Below, in pieces: positions 36,051-47,309 of a stretch of 64,000 nucleotides of DNA. Origin of the DNA: Cacajao melanocephalus (Eukaryota > Chordata > Mammalia > Primates > Pitheciidae). The translations under genes were made by a program, and so were the position numbers. The stretch is taken from contig CAUYLG010041475.1 in NCBI GenBank assembly GCA_963573385.1, forward strand, positions 140,661-204,660, given 5' to 3'. The notes below the pieces were generated by a model. That model saw nothing but the letters and a program-made list of their open reading frames with translations, had not been told where the DNA came from and searched no databases. Position 1 is the stretch's first letter; the number at the start of each line of letters is the position of its first letter.

Positions 36051-39000
36051 CTTACTCCAAGAAGTCTCTTTGTTCTTCCTCCCCATCTCTTGAATCCTAA
36101 GAATAAAATGGCAGAGTTTATCTCAAGGTCTCCCTGTGGAATTCCCTCACAGGCTGGGAGAGGCACAAAGCTGAGAGATTCTATCATTAAATCTTTAAGT
36201 GAATCTTGTAAACCTTTTCTGTGGCTCACTTCTGACCTCCACAGACAACTTAATAATGGCAGATTTACAGCGTGGTTCATGGTGGCTGATAGCCACTTTT
36301 GGTATTCTCTGAGTCATGTTGCCCAGGGAGCTTTGAATAAGTAGAGGGGTGGGATTTAGAGATGGCCCTCACAGAGCCTCCAAGGTTGAAGCTTTAACTT
36401 GTCAGTTGCTTGACCTGGATGAGGTCCTCCTCATGTGAGTCCAACACATCAGCGTTGGTCGGCAACAGTTCCTTCCTGCATCCTGAAAGTCAGACACCAC
36501 ACTTCAGGTTTCTGGTGGCAACAGCGTATTTCCTCTGTGTGTACCTGTAAGGCCTCCTGAGTTGAGAGAGAACTCCACCTATTGTGAAACTATTCTTAGT
36601 AGTCTGGATTGTGTTTTTTCATTTTAGTAGACATATAAAAGTTATCCAGACGATATAGAATAAGCAGGATCTATTTTAAGGTCCCACGTAATATAGGTTC
36701 TTATTTCAGCTCAAGGAGGTGAAAGATTTTGAACTTGGGAATTGGGGATAAATTCTGTATGGGTGGAGAGTCATGCTTTCGAAAGTTTTCCTCAACATTG
36801 TTTTAATTGCTTACAAAGGTAAAACTTCATCTCCTAATGCCAAAGCCTACTGGGGATGGGTGTTTCACTTGAGGTTACTTCCCAATTTTTATTCTGTCTT
36901 CCAGAGGATTAAAAATGGAACTCTTAACACCAGTTATGACAAGATTCTTAATAGAGAGTTCTCCAAAACCAGGTAAAAATGCAACCAGAAACTAGTAAGT
37001 TAATTTAATGATAAACAGTTACGAAGTTGGTCTCCAGTGTGGCAGTGGGCCAGCCTCTGTGATGGGCGCCAGGAGAACCAGGACCCCTGCGCCTGCCCCA
37101 CAAGAGCGTGTGGTCTAGGAGTGATCTGTCCACTCCACCTGGAGGGATCAGGGGCCAGCTGCTTACTCTCCTGCTTCAGCTTCTTGTTTAAAGGAGGAAG
37201 AGTTTGGACTAGTTAATGTCAAACACATTAGGGATTTGATTTTGCAATTATTCAATAGTGAGGGCAAAGCTTTAGGCCAGCAGATGTTGTTTTGATGTGT
37301 ATCAGCCAAGTCACTCACACCACAGCTGGGATACAGGGTCCCAGGCAGAGAATTCATAGCCACTATCTGCCAGACGCCAGCACACACACACATACACAGT
37401 CACACACAACCCCAAGCCTGAGACATGGGAAGTAGAGGGATGGTTTTGGGTTGGTGGTGGGGCGCAGTCTGGGGCGCCCTGAGCTTCTTGCAGCCCTTTA
37501 GTGGGAGCCAGTAAGGGAGAGTATTCCGAAAAGGGGCCCACTCCAGCTCTGCTTTCTTCTCCATCAAATAAAAGCAATGGCGTTGGGCCCAGAGGAACAG
37601 ACACATTTGGAGCAGGAGGAAGAGTCCTTTCCCCCAGATTTTCCTCATTCAAAAGCTGAAAGAAGACCGTCAGCAATATTTAAGACCTGAAGAAAACTAA
37701 ATTACATGTGTGCATGCACGTGTTTGTGCAGTTCTGCGTAGCAACTGTCACATAGTAATGGCTCAGAACTGTTAGGGGTTGCCTGCCTTCTCTGAGAACT
37801 TGCTAGAAACACGACAAATATCTCCACTCACCTGAGGAGAAGTCCCAATGCCCTGCTACTATTAGCACAGGATCTCCTCTGTGCATCCTATGATCATTCC
37901 TCCACCAGCACCCGTGTGTGCCAGGTGCTATGCTTGTGTCGGTGAGATGAGTGAAGGGGCTGAGTGGAAGTGTGTAGGCCTGCTGGCATGTACTTGAGCA
38001 CCTGAGTCCTGTGAATGCTGCTAAGGATAGGATGGAGGGACAGGAAGTTAACATTTGAGCTAAAAGGCAGAAATGCATCTGGCTCTCTGGCTGAAGTGAT
38101 GAATTCCAAAGACAGGAAGGACTGGAACATGCTCAGGAAACAGAGGTGAGCTTGTTTGGGATTTAAAGAGCTCAAAGAAGGTGAGAAGTCAGGCAAGAAA
38201 AGAAGGCTGAGAGAGAATTCAAGAGCAAGGAGCTTGGAGTTTGTGATTGAGCATGGGAAACCAGCAGGGTGGAGGCCTGGTCAGAGCTGGCCTTTGGGAA
38301 GGCCCCAGGGGCACACTATAGGAATGGACTCTAAAAGGAAGATGTTGAGGAAATGAGAAAGCATGGTAATTCTAGAACTGTTCTCACAACCTGGCACCCA
38401 CAAAGAATGATGTTTATGTGGCCCACTGGAAAGACGAGAAAACTGCTCTGGGTTTCAGGTGACCAACTCGGCTCTCCCAGCCACAGTCCCTGGAGATCGC
38501 CCTAAGGGCTGAGGGAGCAATAGCTCACACCCCTGTAACTTTCCAACCAGGCAGGGAACCTCTGATCTGGAAGAAATCACAAGAAATTTAGTAATGGGTT
38601 AAGTCTAGAGGAAGGAGACAAAGGAGTTTGGATTTCACCTCTTCACCTGGTGTACTGTTATATCAAAGTAGGAGTGTATTATAATTAAATATAGCTTCTA
38701 AAAACCAATTGGGAGAAGCTGGCTTTGACTCCTGAGACGAGGGAGTAAGGAGTCAGATGGGAGAAGGGTATTGTGGAGTAGAAGTAGAGGTGACGAGATG
38801 ACTCCACTGTTTAAGGAATCTCACCGACGAATAGTATTGTTGCAAATTTGTATCTTCAGCACTTTGAGTTTCCTTAACTTCCTCCTGTTAACATCTTGGA
38901 TATCACAGTATGGGAAGTACCTAATCAGAAGAAAGGAATATTATGCGTCTATCAAAACAATAATTATGAAAACTATGCATATACATTTTTTAAAAACGTA

Positions 39001-39440
39001 TTGTTTTGGACACATGCTTAGAAGGGTAACTATCTATTGCTCTTATATTGTAACCTTATATGTTGATAGAAAAATAAAAAGCAGAATACAAGTAATACCT
39101 AGCAGTGTAAATCTGGCTGAGAGAAGTGCTAAAAGGTAAAATGTAAAAATAATTCTTGTGTCCTGGACACTCTGGGCCTCACCTCTGGGCTCATGCCCTT
39201 GGTATTGCCACCAGAGTAGGAGAGCATGTGAGCCACACCTGAGCCCCAGCAGGAGGTAGGAGCTAGGGGTCAGGAAGGCACGGCCTCCTCCGTAGGGTAA
39301 GAGGGAGGGACTCTTCCTCCCACTAAGGTGTACCCAGTGGGTAACGCCAAGTAGGAAGGGAGTTCTCATGCTGGGACATGCCCTCAAAAAGACACATGTC
39401 TGCTGTAGTAGGACAATTGAGTCATGGCATTTTTTTTGCA
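36051..39440. other. Intergenic sequence downstream of FOXO3
   Basis: No gene supported. Mostly unique sequence, with a short CA-rich stretch at 37380-37408. Short ORFs on both strands show no recognisable domain. Confidence 0.7.
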
Positions 39441-40080
39441 AAATTATCTTCATTTTGTTGCACTTTGTTTTAAAATGAATATTTTGAAAGGTAGTACATT
39501 CATATGATAAGATACACACAGGGAGTGTTTTCCTCCCATCTTCGTCCTCTGCTTAGTTCCTCCCACCCCAGAATTCTGTATGTATCCTTCCAGAATGTCT
39601 TAACGTACCTACAAGTAATAAAAAGATTCTTATTATCCCCTCTTATTATACAAAATGTACATTGTACACTCTGAATATATACAAGCATCATGCTTGTTAA
39701 ATAGTTTTCCCAAAGATGGAAATTTTTCAATTACAGAGTATTCCATTGTATTAATGTGTCATAAGTGATTTAACCAGTAGTCTGTAGATAGATACTGGAC
39801 ATTGTATTGTTTCCAGATATTTTGTCATTACCAGCCACACTACAGCTAATAACTTTATACATTTGTTATTTCATACATGTGCAAGAATCTTTGTAGAATT
39901 AATGCCCAAACATGGAATTGCTGGGTCAAAGGGTAGATACATTTTTAAAATTTTTTTATTTCAATCATTTTTGGGGAACAGGTGGTTTTGGTTACATGGA
40001 GTTCTTTAGTGGTGATTTCTGAGATTTCAGTGCACCTGTCACAAAGGGTCCTCTAGTGTGCCGGTTCACATCGCTAACAC
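39440..40080 (-). mobile_element. L1 fragments, antisense
   Basis: ATTCCATTGTATTAATGTGT, then CATGGAATTGCTGGGTCAAA, are antisense to the 3' end of L1 ORF2 (older L1M type). GGAACAGGTGGTTTTGGTTA from about 39970 looks like part of a second L1 copy. Confidence 0.7.
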
Positions 40081-40096
40081 CAATCATGTAGGAAAA

Positions 40097-40249
40097 TCAG
40101 TGACTCACCCTTGTAATCCCAGCTCTTTGGGAGGCCCAGGTGGGAGGATAGCTTTTGAGGCCAGGACTTACAGTGAGCTATGATCACGCCACTGCACTCC
40201 AGCCTGGACAACAGAGCAAGACCCTGTATCTTAAAAAAAAAAAAAAAAA
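40097..40249 (+). mobile_element. Alu with large internal deletion
   Basis: Starts near CAGTGACTCACCCTTGTAAT, skips to CAGTGAGCTATGATCACGCC and ends in A17. About half of the element is missing. Confidence 0.9.
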
Positions 40250-40379
40250 TGTATAAAGAGCCCAGGCTTAGGAATCAAATAGACCAGGCATTTTCCTTGC
40301 AAATGAAATAAAATTGCAAATCTGTTTTTCCCCTCCCCCTCCAAACTTTTTTGTTTTAAGCCTGTTCTAAGGTAAGGAG

Positions 40380-41055
40380 GGCTTGGACTGCTGAGAAGGA
40401 GGGGTGGAGGATAGGAGGGAGGCTCTGGAGGTCTGGGGAGGCAGAAGGCCTCAGGTGATTTCTACACACAGAAGAGTCATGCTGGCAACTTGTCCAGCCA
40501 GTCTGGCCACAGACTCCACCCCTCACACCACCAGCTTGGACCGCCCAGCCTCGGGGTCAGAAGCCTGACCTCACAGCTGTGCTCCCTCACCTCCCACAAT
40601 TCCAGAGGGGAGCTGTCACCTGGAAGGAAACAAGTCTTCTTGGCCCCAAACCACACAGCCAGACCTATTCATAGCGAGATTGCACAACCTGCTGGAGGGC
40701 AGCCCAGCTGGGCATGGGAGAGCAGCCCTGCTCCTGCACCAAGCCCTGGCCCTCAGGTGCCCCTGGGTGAGCCTGTGCCGGCTTTCAGAGCAGAGCTGTC
40801 CCCGTAGCAGGGAGCCTCAAGGGTCTGATTGGCTCTTCCTCCCAAGTGGGAGAACTTGCTCCTCCAAAGGAGAAGCCTCACACACCCCGCCCACTGCCCC
40901 ACTATGCAGGTTGGCACCTGGGTGGAGGGCTTGCTCTCATTAGGGCACACACAAAGCCAGGGGTCAGGCTCATAAAGGAGAGGAAGCTGAGTCGCAGAAG
41001 ATGCGTCTCTGTGGGGAGCAGTGCCATGGAGCAGGGGAAGGAAACTCAACTTGGG
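40380..41055. other. GC-richer unique intergenic segment
   Basis: Unique, C-rich sequence with no repeat and no recognisable product. The frame at 40490-40807 (105 codons) is proline- and serine-rich by composition only. Confidence 0.5.
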
Positions 41056-41059
41056 AAGG

Positions 41060-41190
41060 GGACGGACCTCGATTTGAACCGAGCCCTGCAGTGAACCAGC
41101 CGAATGGTGACATGGGAGTCAGTTACCTTCTCTGGGCCTCTGTCTCCTCATTTATGAAGTGGAAACAAGGCTGCCTGTCTTGCAGGATTG
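41060..41190 (+). mobile_element. MIR fragment
   Basis: CTCGATTTGAACCGAGCCCT, then CTCTGGGCCTCTGTCTCCTC and ATTTATGAAGTGGAAAC, follow MIR order. Confidence 0.6.
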
Positions 41191-41559
41191 GGAGGCTCCC
41201 ATGCGAGCACGCCCCGGAAGTATCTGTAGCACTCTTCAAACAGGTCAGGAGCAAGCCCTTCAATCAGGTCCTCTTCTCTTTAAATACATCTCATTGGCCC
41301 ACACTGCTGTAAAAAATCTTTACAGTTTTTTTTAATCTTGTAAAACCTACAACAAAATTAATCTGACATTCATGAACCCCATCAGTATAATTAGATGGCA
41401 AAATAAGTAAACAATGAAAGGTAACCAACTTGTAAGGTTTTTCTGCTGTTATTTTCCTTGATGTTCTTCAGGACCTGTTGACAGCCGCCATGCTCAGTCA
41501 GCTTCTTCCATTCTATGTCCTGTAGTCTCACTGTCTGAACACCAAGAACTCAAATGGCA

Positions 41560-41660
41560 AGACAGGCTGGGAAGACTCGTTTCTAGTCCTGACTCTGCCA
41601 CTGAAAGCTGTGTATCCTGGAGTGAGTCATTTCTCTCTCTCTGGTCCACTTCACTAACAT
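41560..41660 (+). mobile_element. MIR fragment
   Basis: CTAGTCCTGACTCTGCCACT followed by CTGTGTATCCTGGAGTGAGT is MIR-like. Confidence 0.55.
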
Positions 41661-42289
41661 TCCACACTTTTTAAGGGGTCATGATGAGTGAGCCCAGAAA
41701 GGGAGCACACACTTTGTGAACTACAAAGCAAGAAACAGAACCACAGACACTGCTTTGAGTCAGTCACTTGGCAAATGTGAATATATTCATTTTCCAGAAG
41801 GGAAATTCAGGCAGATCCAAAGTGGACTCAAAGGTTCGTTGTTACTTGCTGCAACCTGCCCTTCTGCCTGGCCCAGGCCTCCAAAGCTGACACTTGTGGC
41901 CATGAGACCCTAGTGGGGGAGTTAGGGTGGAGATTGCATCTGATGGGATAAGGAAAGAAGAGAAAAGGGAAAGGACAGAAGAGAGGAATGGGGACTTGGA
42001 GGAGGAGTGGGGACGATGGGTGCGGCAGGGAAGTGGAGAGAGAACAGCATTTCAGAGGAGGTTGTGCACCCTACACAGATGTTTGCGCTAGAACCCGCCG
42101 GTGTTGCATTGAGTCTCTCCAGTTTCTGTCCTAAAGAAGTGAAATGATACAGAGGCCCGTGGTGGCCCAGCTGGAAGGTCTTTCTGATGAAGATAGGAGG
42201 CCAAGCTGACTTACTTCTAGTTTGAAGGGGGCAGGAAGTGGTGACAGCCTGGAATCCACCTGTGTGGTACAAGGAAACTGTCCCCTGGC

Positions 42290-42320
42290 GTGTGTGTGTG
42301 TGTGTGTGTGTGTGCGTGTG
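42290..42320. repeat. (TG)n microsatellite
   Basis: About 31 nt of alternating T and G, interrupted once by C (TGCGTG). Confidence 0.95.
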
Positions 42321-43009
42321 AAAGAGACAGAGACAAAGTCGGCCTCTGATGTTGCCATCTCTTGATCAGTGCAGATGGCATTCCCACAGCAGACCCCTCC
42401 TGCCCCTGCCAGGTGTCTGGAGAAGAGTTTAATTTAAAAGAAGCTACCAGGGTGATCTGAAGCTTTCATTGCTATGCTTGTGCCTTCCTGAGTGTAAAGG
42501 TTCAAGACACGCCTCCTCAGGCTTGGCCATGCCTAGGGCTTGTTCCGCCTCTGGGGGAGTAAAAACATCTTCCCTGAGTAGTGGAGCCACCACTTGGCCT
42601 TATTAAGTTCAATGAGGTTCTTTTTGATGGAAGCCAGTTGTTAACTTCAAAGCAATTGAGGTTTTTTGTATAGTATAAATGCACAATGAGAAAACAGTCC
42701 TTTGAGAGTCCATGTGGATTCTGGCTTGTAGCCCCCCTCATATGGTAAGAAGCATATGGACTTTAGACATAAGCTAAGACATAGTTAGAGGGTTTTATCT
42801 CGCTGAGTTTTGGGGTCCTTGTCTGTTTCATAGAGGATGATAATATTTCCCTTGAGGATTAGAGTTAATGCATGCAAAACTCCTATCTATTTATTCACCC
42901 TGTAATTCAACATATATTTATTTATTGAGGACCTACTATGTGCCAGCCCTATGCTAGAGTTAATGGTTAAACTCAAGCTTTAGAAAAAGAAAAGGAAGGT
43001 AATGGACAG

Positions 43010-43230
43010 GTTTCTCTCTGGCTTTGCCTGTGCAACTGCAGGTAAGCTACCTAACCCCTTGAGTTTCTGTTTTCTTATCTGCAAAATAGGGACAATAATA
43101 ACCCTACCTTGTTGCGTTACTGTGAGGATTAAGTGAGATGATGCATGGACAGCCCTGAGGGCAGAATGTGGCATATAACAAGCACTTGATAAACTTAGCT
43201 GTATTTATTAGTACATTGGAATTGCTCAAT
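43010..43230 (+). mobile_element. MIR
   Basis: TTTCTGTTTTCTTATCTGCA, AAATAGGGACAATAATAACC, TGTGAGGATTAAGTGAGATG and the final ATAACAAGCACTTGATAAAC follow the full MIR 3' half. Confidence 0.85.
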
Positions 43231-43299
43231 AAATTATAGATCATAGATTTTGTAATTAGGTTTCTAAAATGTAGCCACTATGCCCTATCCAAAGCCAAA

Positions 43300-43480
43300 G
43301 GAAGGCAGATTTTTCTAAATGTGGTCTTTAGATCATGTATATCAGGAAAGCCTGAGGGAGCATGTTAAAAATTTAGATTCCTTGGGCCCATCCTGGAAGT
43401 ACTGAATCAGCATCTGACAGGGCCTAAAATTCTGCCTTTTCAAACATTGTCTCCCATGATTCTGAAGTACACTCAAGTTT
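43300..43480. mobile_element. MER5-like hAT element
   Basis: GTGGTCTTTAGATCATGTAT, then CTTGGGCCCATCCTGGAAGT and TGAATCAGCATCTGACAGGG, follow the MER5A pattern. Confidence 0.65.
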
Positions 43481-43529
43481 CAGAATCCCTGAGGGTCAAA
43501 AGTAAAAATGCCCACACATTTGAGAATAT

Positions 43530-44260
43530 CCCCTGTGTAGTCAGAATAATGCCCCCTCCCCGCAAGGATGTCCATATCCGAATCCCTGGAGCCTGTGAAG
43601 GTGTTGGGTTGCATAGAAAGCAGGAGTTAAGGTTGCTAATCAACAGACACTTGTTAAAAATAAGGAGATGATTGAGGTGGGCCCAGTGTAATCACAAAGG
43701 TCCTTAAATGGGGACAAGGGAGGCAGAGGAGTCAGAACCAGAGAGATGGCATCATCACAGAAGCTCAACCAGCCACTGCTGGCCTTGAAAATGGAGGGAG
43801 GGCCACAAGTCAAGGAACAAGGGCAGCCTATAGAAGAGGGAAAATGCGAGGAAACGGCTGCTCACCTAGTGGATCCTATGGGAGCCTGCCCCAGAAGTAT
43901 CTGTGGCACAGGCACTAGTAGATACTTTGGGGCATGCTCCCATGTGATCCTCTAGGTGAGCCTCCAGAAGGAACACAGAGCCTGGAGCACCTAGAGCCTC
44001 CGGAAGGAACACAGAGCCTGGAGTACCTAGAGCCTCCGGAAGGAACACAGAGCCTGGAACACCTAGAGCCTCCGGAAGGAACACAGAGCCTGGAACACCT
44101 AGAGCCTCCGGAAGGAACACAGCCCACCAACATCAGATACCTGATTTTAGCCCAGCAAGACCCATTCTGGGCTTCTGACTTCTAGAGTGGTAAGATTATA
44201 AATGTGTGCTGTTTTAAGCCTCTAAGTTTGTGGTGATTTGTTACAGCAGCAATAGAAAAC
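43530..44260 (+). mobile_element. Ancient interspersed repeat, family not assigned
   Basis: Phrases such as AATAATGCCCCCTCCCCGCA, AATCACAAAGGTCCTTAAAT and TTGTGGTGATTTGTTACAGC recur in many mammalian repeat copies as I remember them. I cannot give the family name. The region hosts the 36-bp minisatellite, and an Alu is inserted at its 3' end. Confidence 0.55.
43961..44122. repeat. 36-bp minisatellite, 4.5 copies
   Basis: Units start at 43961, 43997, 44033, 44069 and 44105 (last one partial, 18 bp). Each opens CCTCC(A/G)GAAGGAACACAG and closes with ACCTAGAG. Copies differ at only a few bases, so expansion is recent. The unit length is a multiple of three, so frames stay open through it; this does not imply coding. 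Confidence 0.95.
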
Positions 44261-44574
<314 letters not shown>

Positions 44575-45230
44575 AAACCAGGTTAGATTCATGCACTAGA
44601 TGTGGAAGACACCCTGAGATCCAGGCCTGGGCTTGCATGAGAGCCCTTGGCTGGGGGCACTCTCAAAGTAGGGGGAGGGTTGGAGCAGGTGCACAGCTCA
44701 TGGGTTGGCCTCACAGCTCTGCTGACCTCCCTCTGCCATTAGTTCCTTGTTCATTTACACTCTGGTGCTTAGACAGCTGTTGAGCAAGACTCTGGTATGT
44801 CAGGGGGCTCAGAGTGTCTGTAAATTGCCAACAGTCCCAGGTCCAAAGGATCTCTGTCATCTCTATCATGTTCTCACCCAACCAAGAGGGCCTGGAACAC
44901 CTGAATATGGCCTCATTGCTCTTCCCTGGATCCTGAGGAAAAGGAAAGAACCATACCAAGAGCCTTCTAACCGGAGTGGGGCTCTCCCTCCCTCACCCCG
45001 GGTTCCCTTGAGATGAGAACAGGAAGGGCAGCTCTTACACCCACATTCTCCCAAGGGTGGGCATTGCTGGGGCTCCTGGGTCCCTTACTTCCTTGTCTCT
45101 TTAGTGCTCCTCCAGCTCTGGGCCAGCCTGAAGCCCTTCCTCCTCCTCTCTGTCCCCTTCCACTCCCTGCCCTGCCATCCTCACCTCCACTGCTCCCCAG
45201 ACAACCGAGACCTATCAAATGACAGGCACT
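44575..45230. other. Unique intergenic segment
   Basis: No repeat and no gene recognised. C- and T-rich near 45080-45200. Confidence 0.5.
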
Positions 45231-45264
45231 GGGCTGATGGCCTTATATTCATCATCTCTTTATT

Positions 45265-45389
45265 CTGATTTTTTATGAAAAAAACCAAACATATAGAAAA
45301 GTTGAAAGAATGACTAGCCATACACCCATCCCCTAGACTCAACAACTCTTAATATGTTGCCATATTTACTTTATAGGTTGATGTGTATA

Positions 45390-45422
<33 letters not shown>

Positions 45423-45470
45423 GTTATATATATATGTTATATATATATGTTTCTGTTTTGCTGAATCTTT
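45265..45470. mobile_element. L1M-type fragment with microsatellite
   Basis: CATATAGAAAAGTTGAAAGA followed by CATACACCCATCCCCTAGAC is an old L1 phrase. The TA/TG repeat lies at its far end. Confidence 0.5.
45381..45450. repeat. (TG)n(TA)n microsatellite
   Basis: GTGTGTGTGT runs into about 22 nt of AT dinucleotides, then two TATATATATGT blocks. Confidence 0.95.
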
Positions 45471-45529
45471 AGAAAGTTCAGCCATTATAACAGGTCCCCT
45501 CCTGAGACCTCAGCATGCATCTCTCAAGC

Positions 45530-45715
45530 CTCATGGGATCCCTGCAAAACAAATATAGTTATCAGTCCCATCTTACCCTTCAAACGTTTGAATGTAAGAA
45601 TTTGAGTGTAAATATTTGAGATTCTAAGAAATGACATTACTCACCCGGCATCACACAGGTGTAAGTGATGGGACTGAGATTTGAACCCAGGTTTGTATCC
45701 TGCTTCTCTAGAGTG
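45530..45715 (-). mobile_element. MIR fragment, antisense
   Basis: GGCATCACACAGGTGTAAGT then GATTTGAACCCAGGTTTGTA is the antisense MIR core. A possible first part is at 45215-45260, separated by the L1 and microsatellite. Confidence 0.65.
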
Positions 45716-46109
45716 GTTCTAGAGCTCAGAATTAGGGGCATCCCAGACTGGCATTGCTTCTAGCTTGGGATTTTTTTTTCTTTGAGAAAACTGAAAGCAT
45801 TTCAGAGAAACAAAATTTCCTTTCAGCAATATCCCCTGAGGCCAAAGCTACCACTTCCCAAGAAGCTGGGTAAATTGCAAGATTACAGGTTAGTAAAGAA
45901 AGATGTTCAGGGTGTGGGTTGCAGAGGAACAGATGGTTAAGGCTGCCAAGCCTATTGCCGCTAGAATGCAGGCAACCCCTCGGAGCTCCCAGCATGTATC
46001 TGAATGTCTCCCATCCGGGATCACTATAAAGCATGAGAGGCTAAGGGGCCCGTGGAGAAACACCAAGGAATAAAAGGAGCCTGCTCATGAAGTGTAAATC
46101 CCAGAATCA

Positions 46110-46300
46110 TGAAGAAAGGCCTCACGGTGGGCCCCAAAATGTGGGCCGTTAACCACCTGCATCAAAATAACCTGGAGAGCTTGTTAAAAATGCAAAGTCC
46201 TGAGTTTACCCCAGATCCAGTGAATCAAATCACTGGGGCATGGGGCCCTGGACTCTTAACACCCTCTCCAGGTAATTGTTGCCAACTCTAGGTAGAGATC
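46110..46300 (+). mobile_element. MER5-like hAT element
   Basis: GCATCAAAATAACCTGGAGA, GCTTGTTAAAAATGCAAAGT and CTCCAGGTAATTGTTGCCAA follow the MER5 order. Confidence 0.75.
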
Positions 46301-46324
46301 TAGTAGCCAAATTCCTGTACACAT

Positions 46325-46440
46325 GACACAACACTCCACTCCAGTCACTCCACTCCACTCCATTCCTGTATCCACTACGCTGCACATCATGCTCTACATT
46401 CCACCACACCCCACTGCACTGGTGCTGTCCTCTATCACAC
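46325..46440. repeat. Degenerate CACTC pentamer tract
   Basis: ACTCCACTCCAGTCACTCCA and similar strings recur with decay across about 115 bp. Confidence 0.6.
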
Positions 46441-46472
46441 TATGCCATACTACTGGACTTCCTCCTAAATAA

Positions 46473-46817
<345 letters not shown>

Positions 46818-46849
46818 ATTTAAAAAAAAAATTTTTTTTAAGTAGTTTA

Positions 46850-47300
46850 TTTTTTAATTTTAAAAAAGGTGTTTTAATTTCCATACAGCAAACTTTACTT
46901 CTTTTGGTCTCCAGTTCCGTGAGTTTTAACAAATGCATAGAGTTGTGTAAGATACAGCCAAGATACAGAACAGCTCCACCCCGCTTCCAGATTCTTTGGT
47001 GTTCCCCCTCTGGTCACTCCCTTCCTGCACACTTACCACTGGTGACCACTGATCTGTTCTCCATCCCTGGGGTTTTGTGGCTTCCAGAATGTCATATAAA
47101 GGGAATCACACAGCCCGTAGCCTTTTGAATCTGGCTCCCTTCACTTAGCATAAGGCATTTGAGATACATCCATGTTACTGCATGTAGGAGTATTTAATTC
47201 CTTTTATTGTTGACATTCTGTTGTATGAATGTTCCACGGCCTTTTATCCATTCCCCAACCGAGGGACATTTGCGTTGTTTCTGGGTTTCGGTGATAAATT
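46850..47300 (-). mobile_element. Old L1 fragment, antisense
   Basis: GGGAATCACACAGCCCGTAG, TCACTTAGCATAAGGCATTT and TTTTATCCATTCCCCAACCG are antisense to the 3' end of L1 ORF2. Confidence 0.75.
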
Positions 47301-47309
47301 CAGTGATCC

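Noticed and set aside
40490..40807. 105-codon frame in GC-rich intergenic DNA
   Set aside because: Proline- and serine-rich by base composition only; no domain and no gene context.
43961..44122. Regular repeat array considered as CRISPR
   Set aside because: Units are directly adjacent with no unique spacers, and the genome is mammalian. It is a minisatellite.
43934..44185. Open frame with a repeated 12-residue unit
   Set aside because: The 36-bp unit length keeps all frames open by arithmetic; there is no promoter, splice or conservation evidence.
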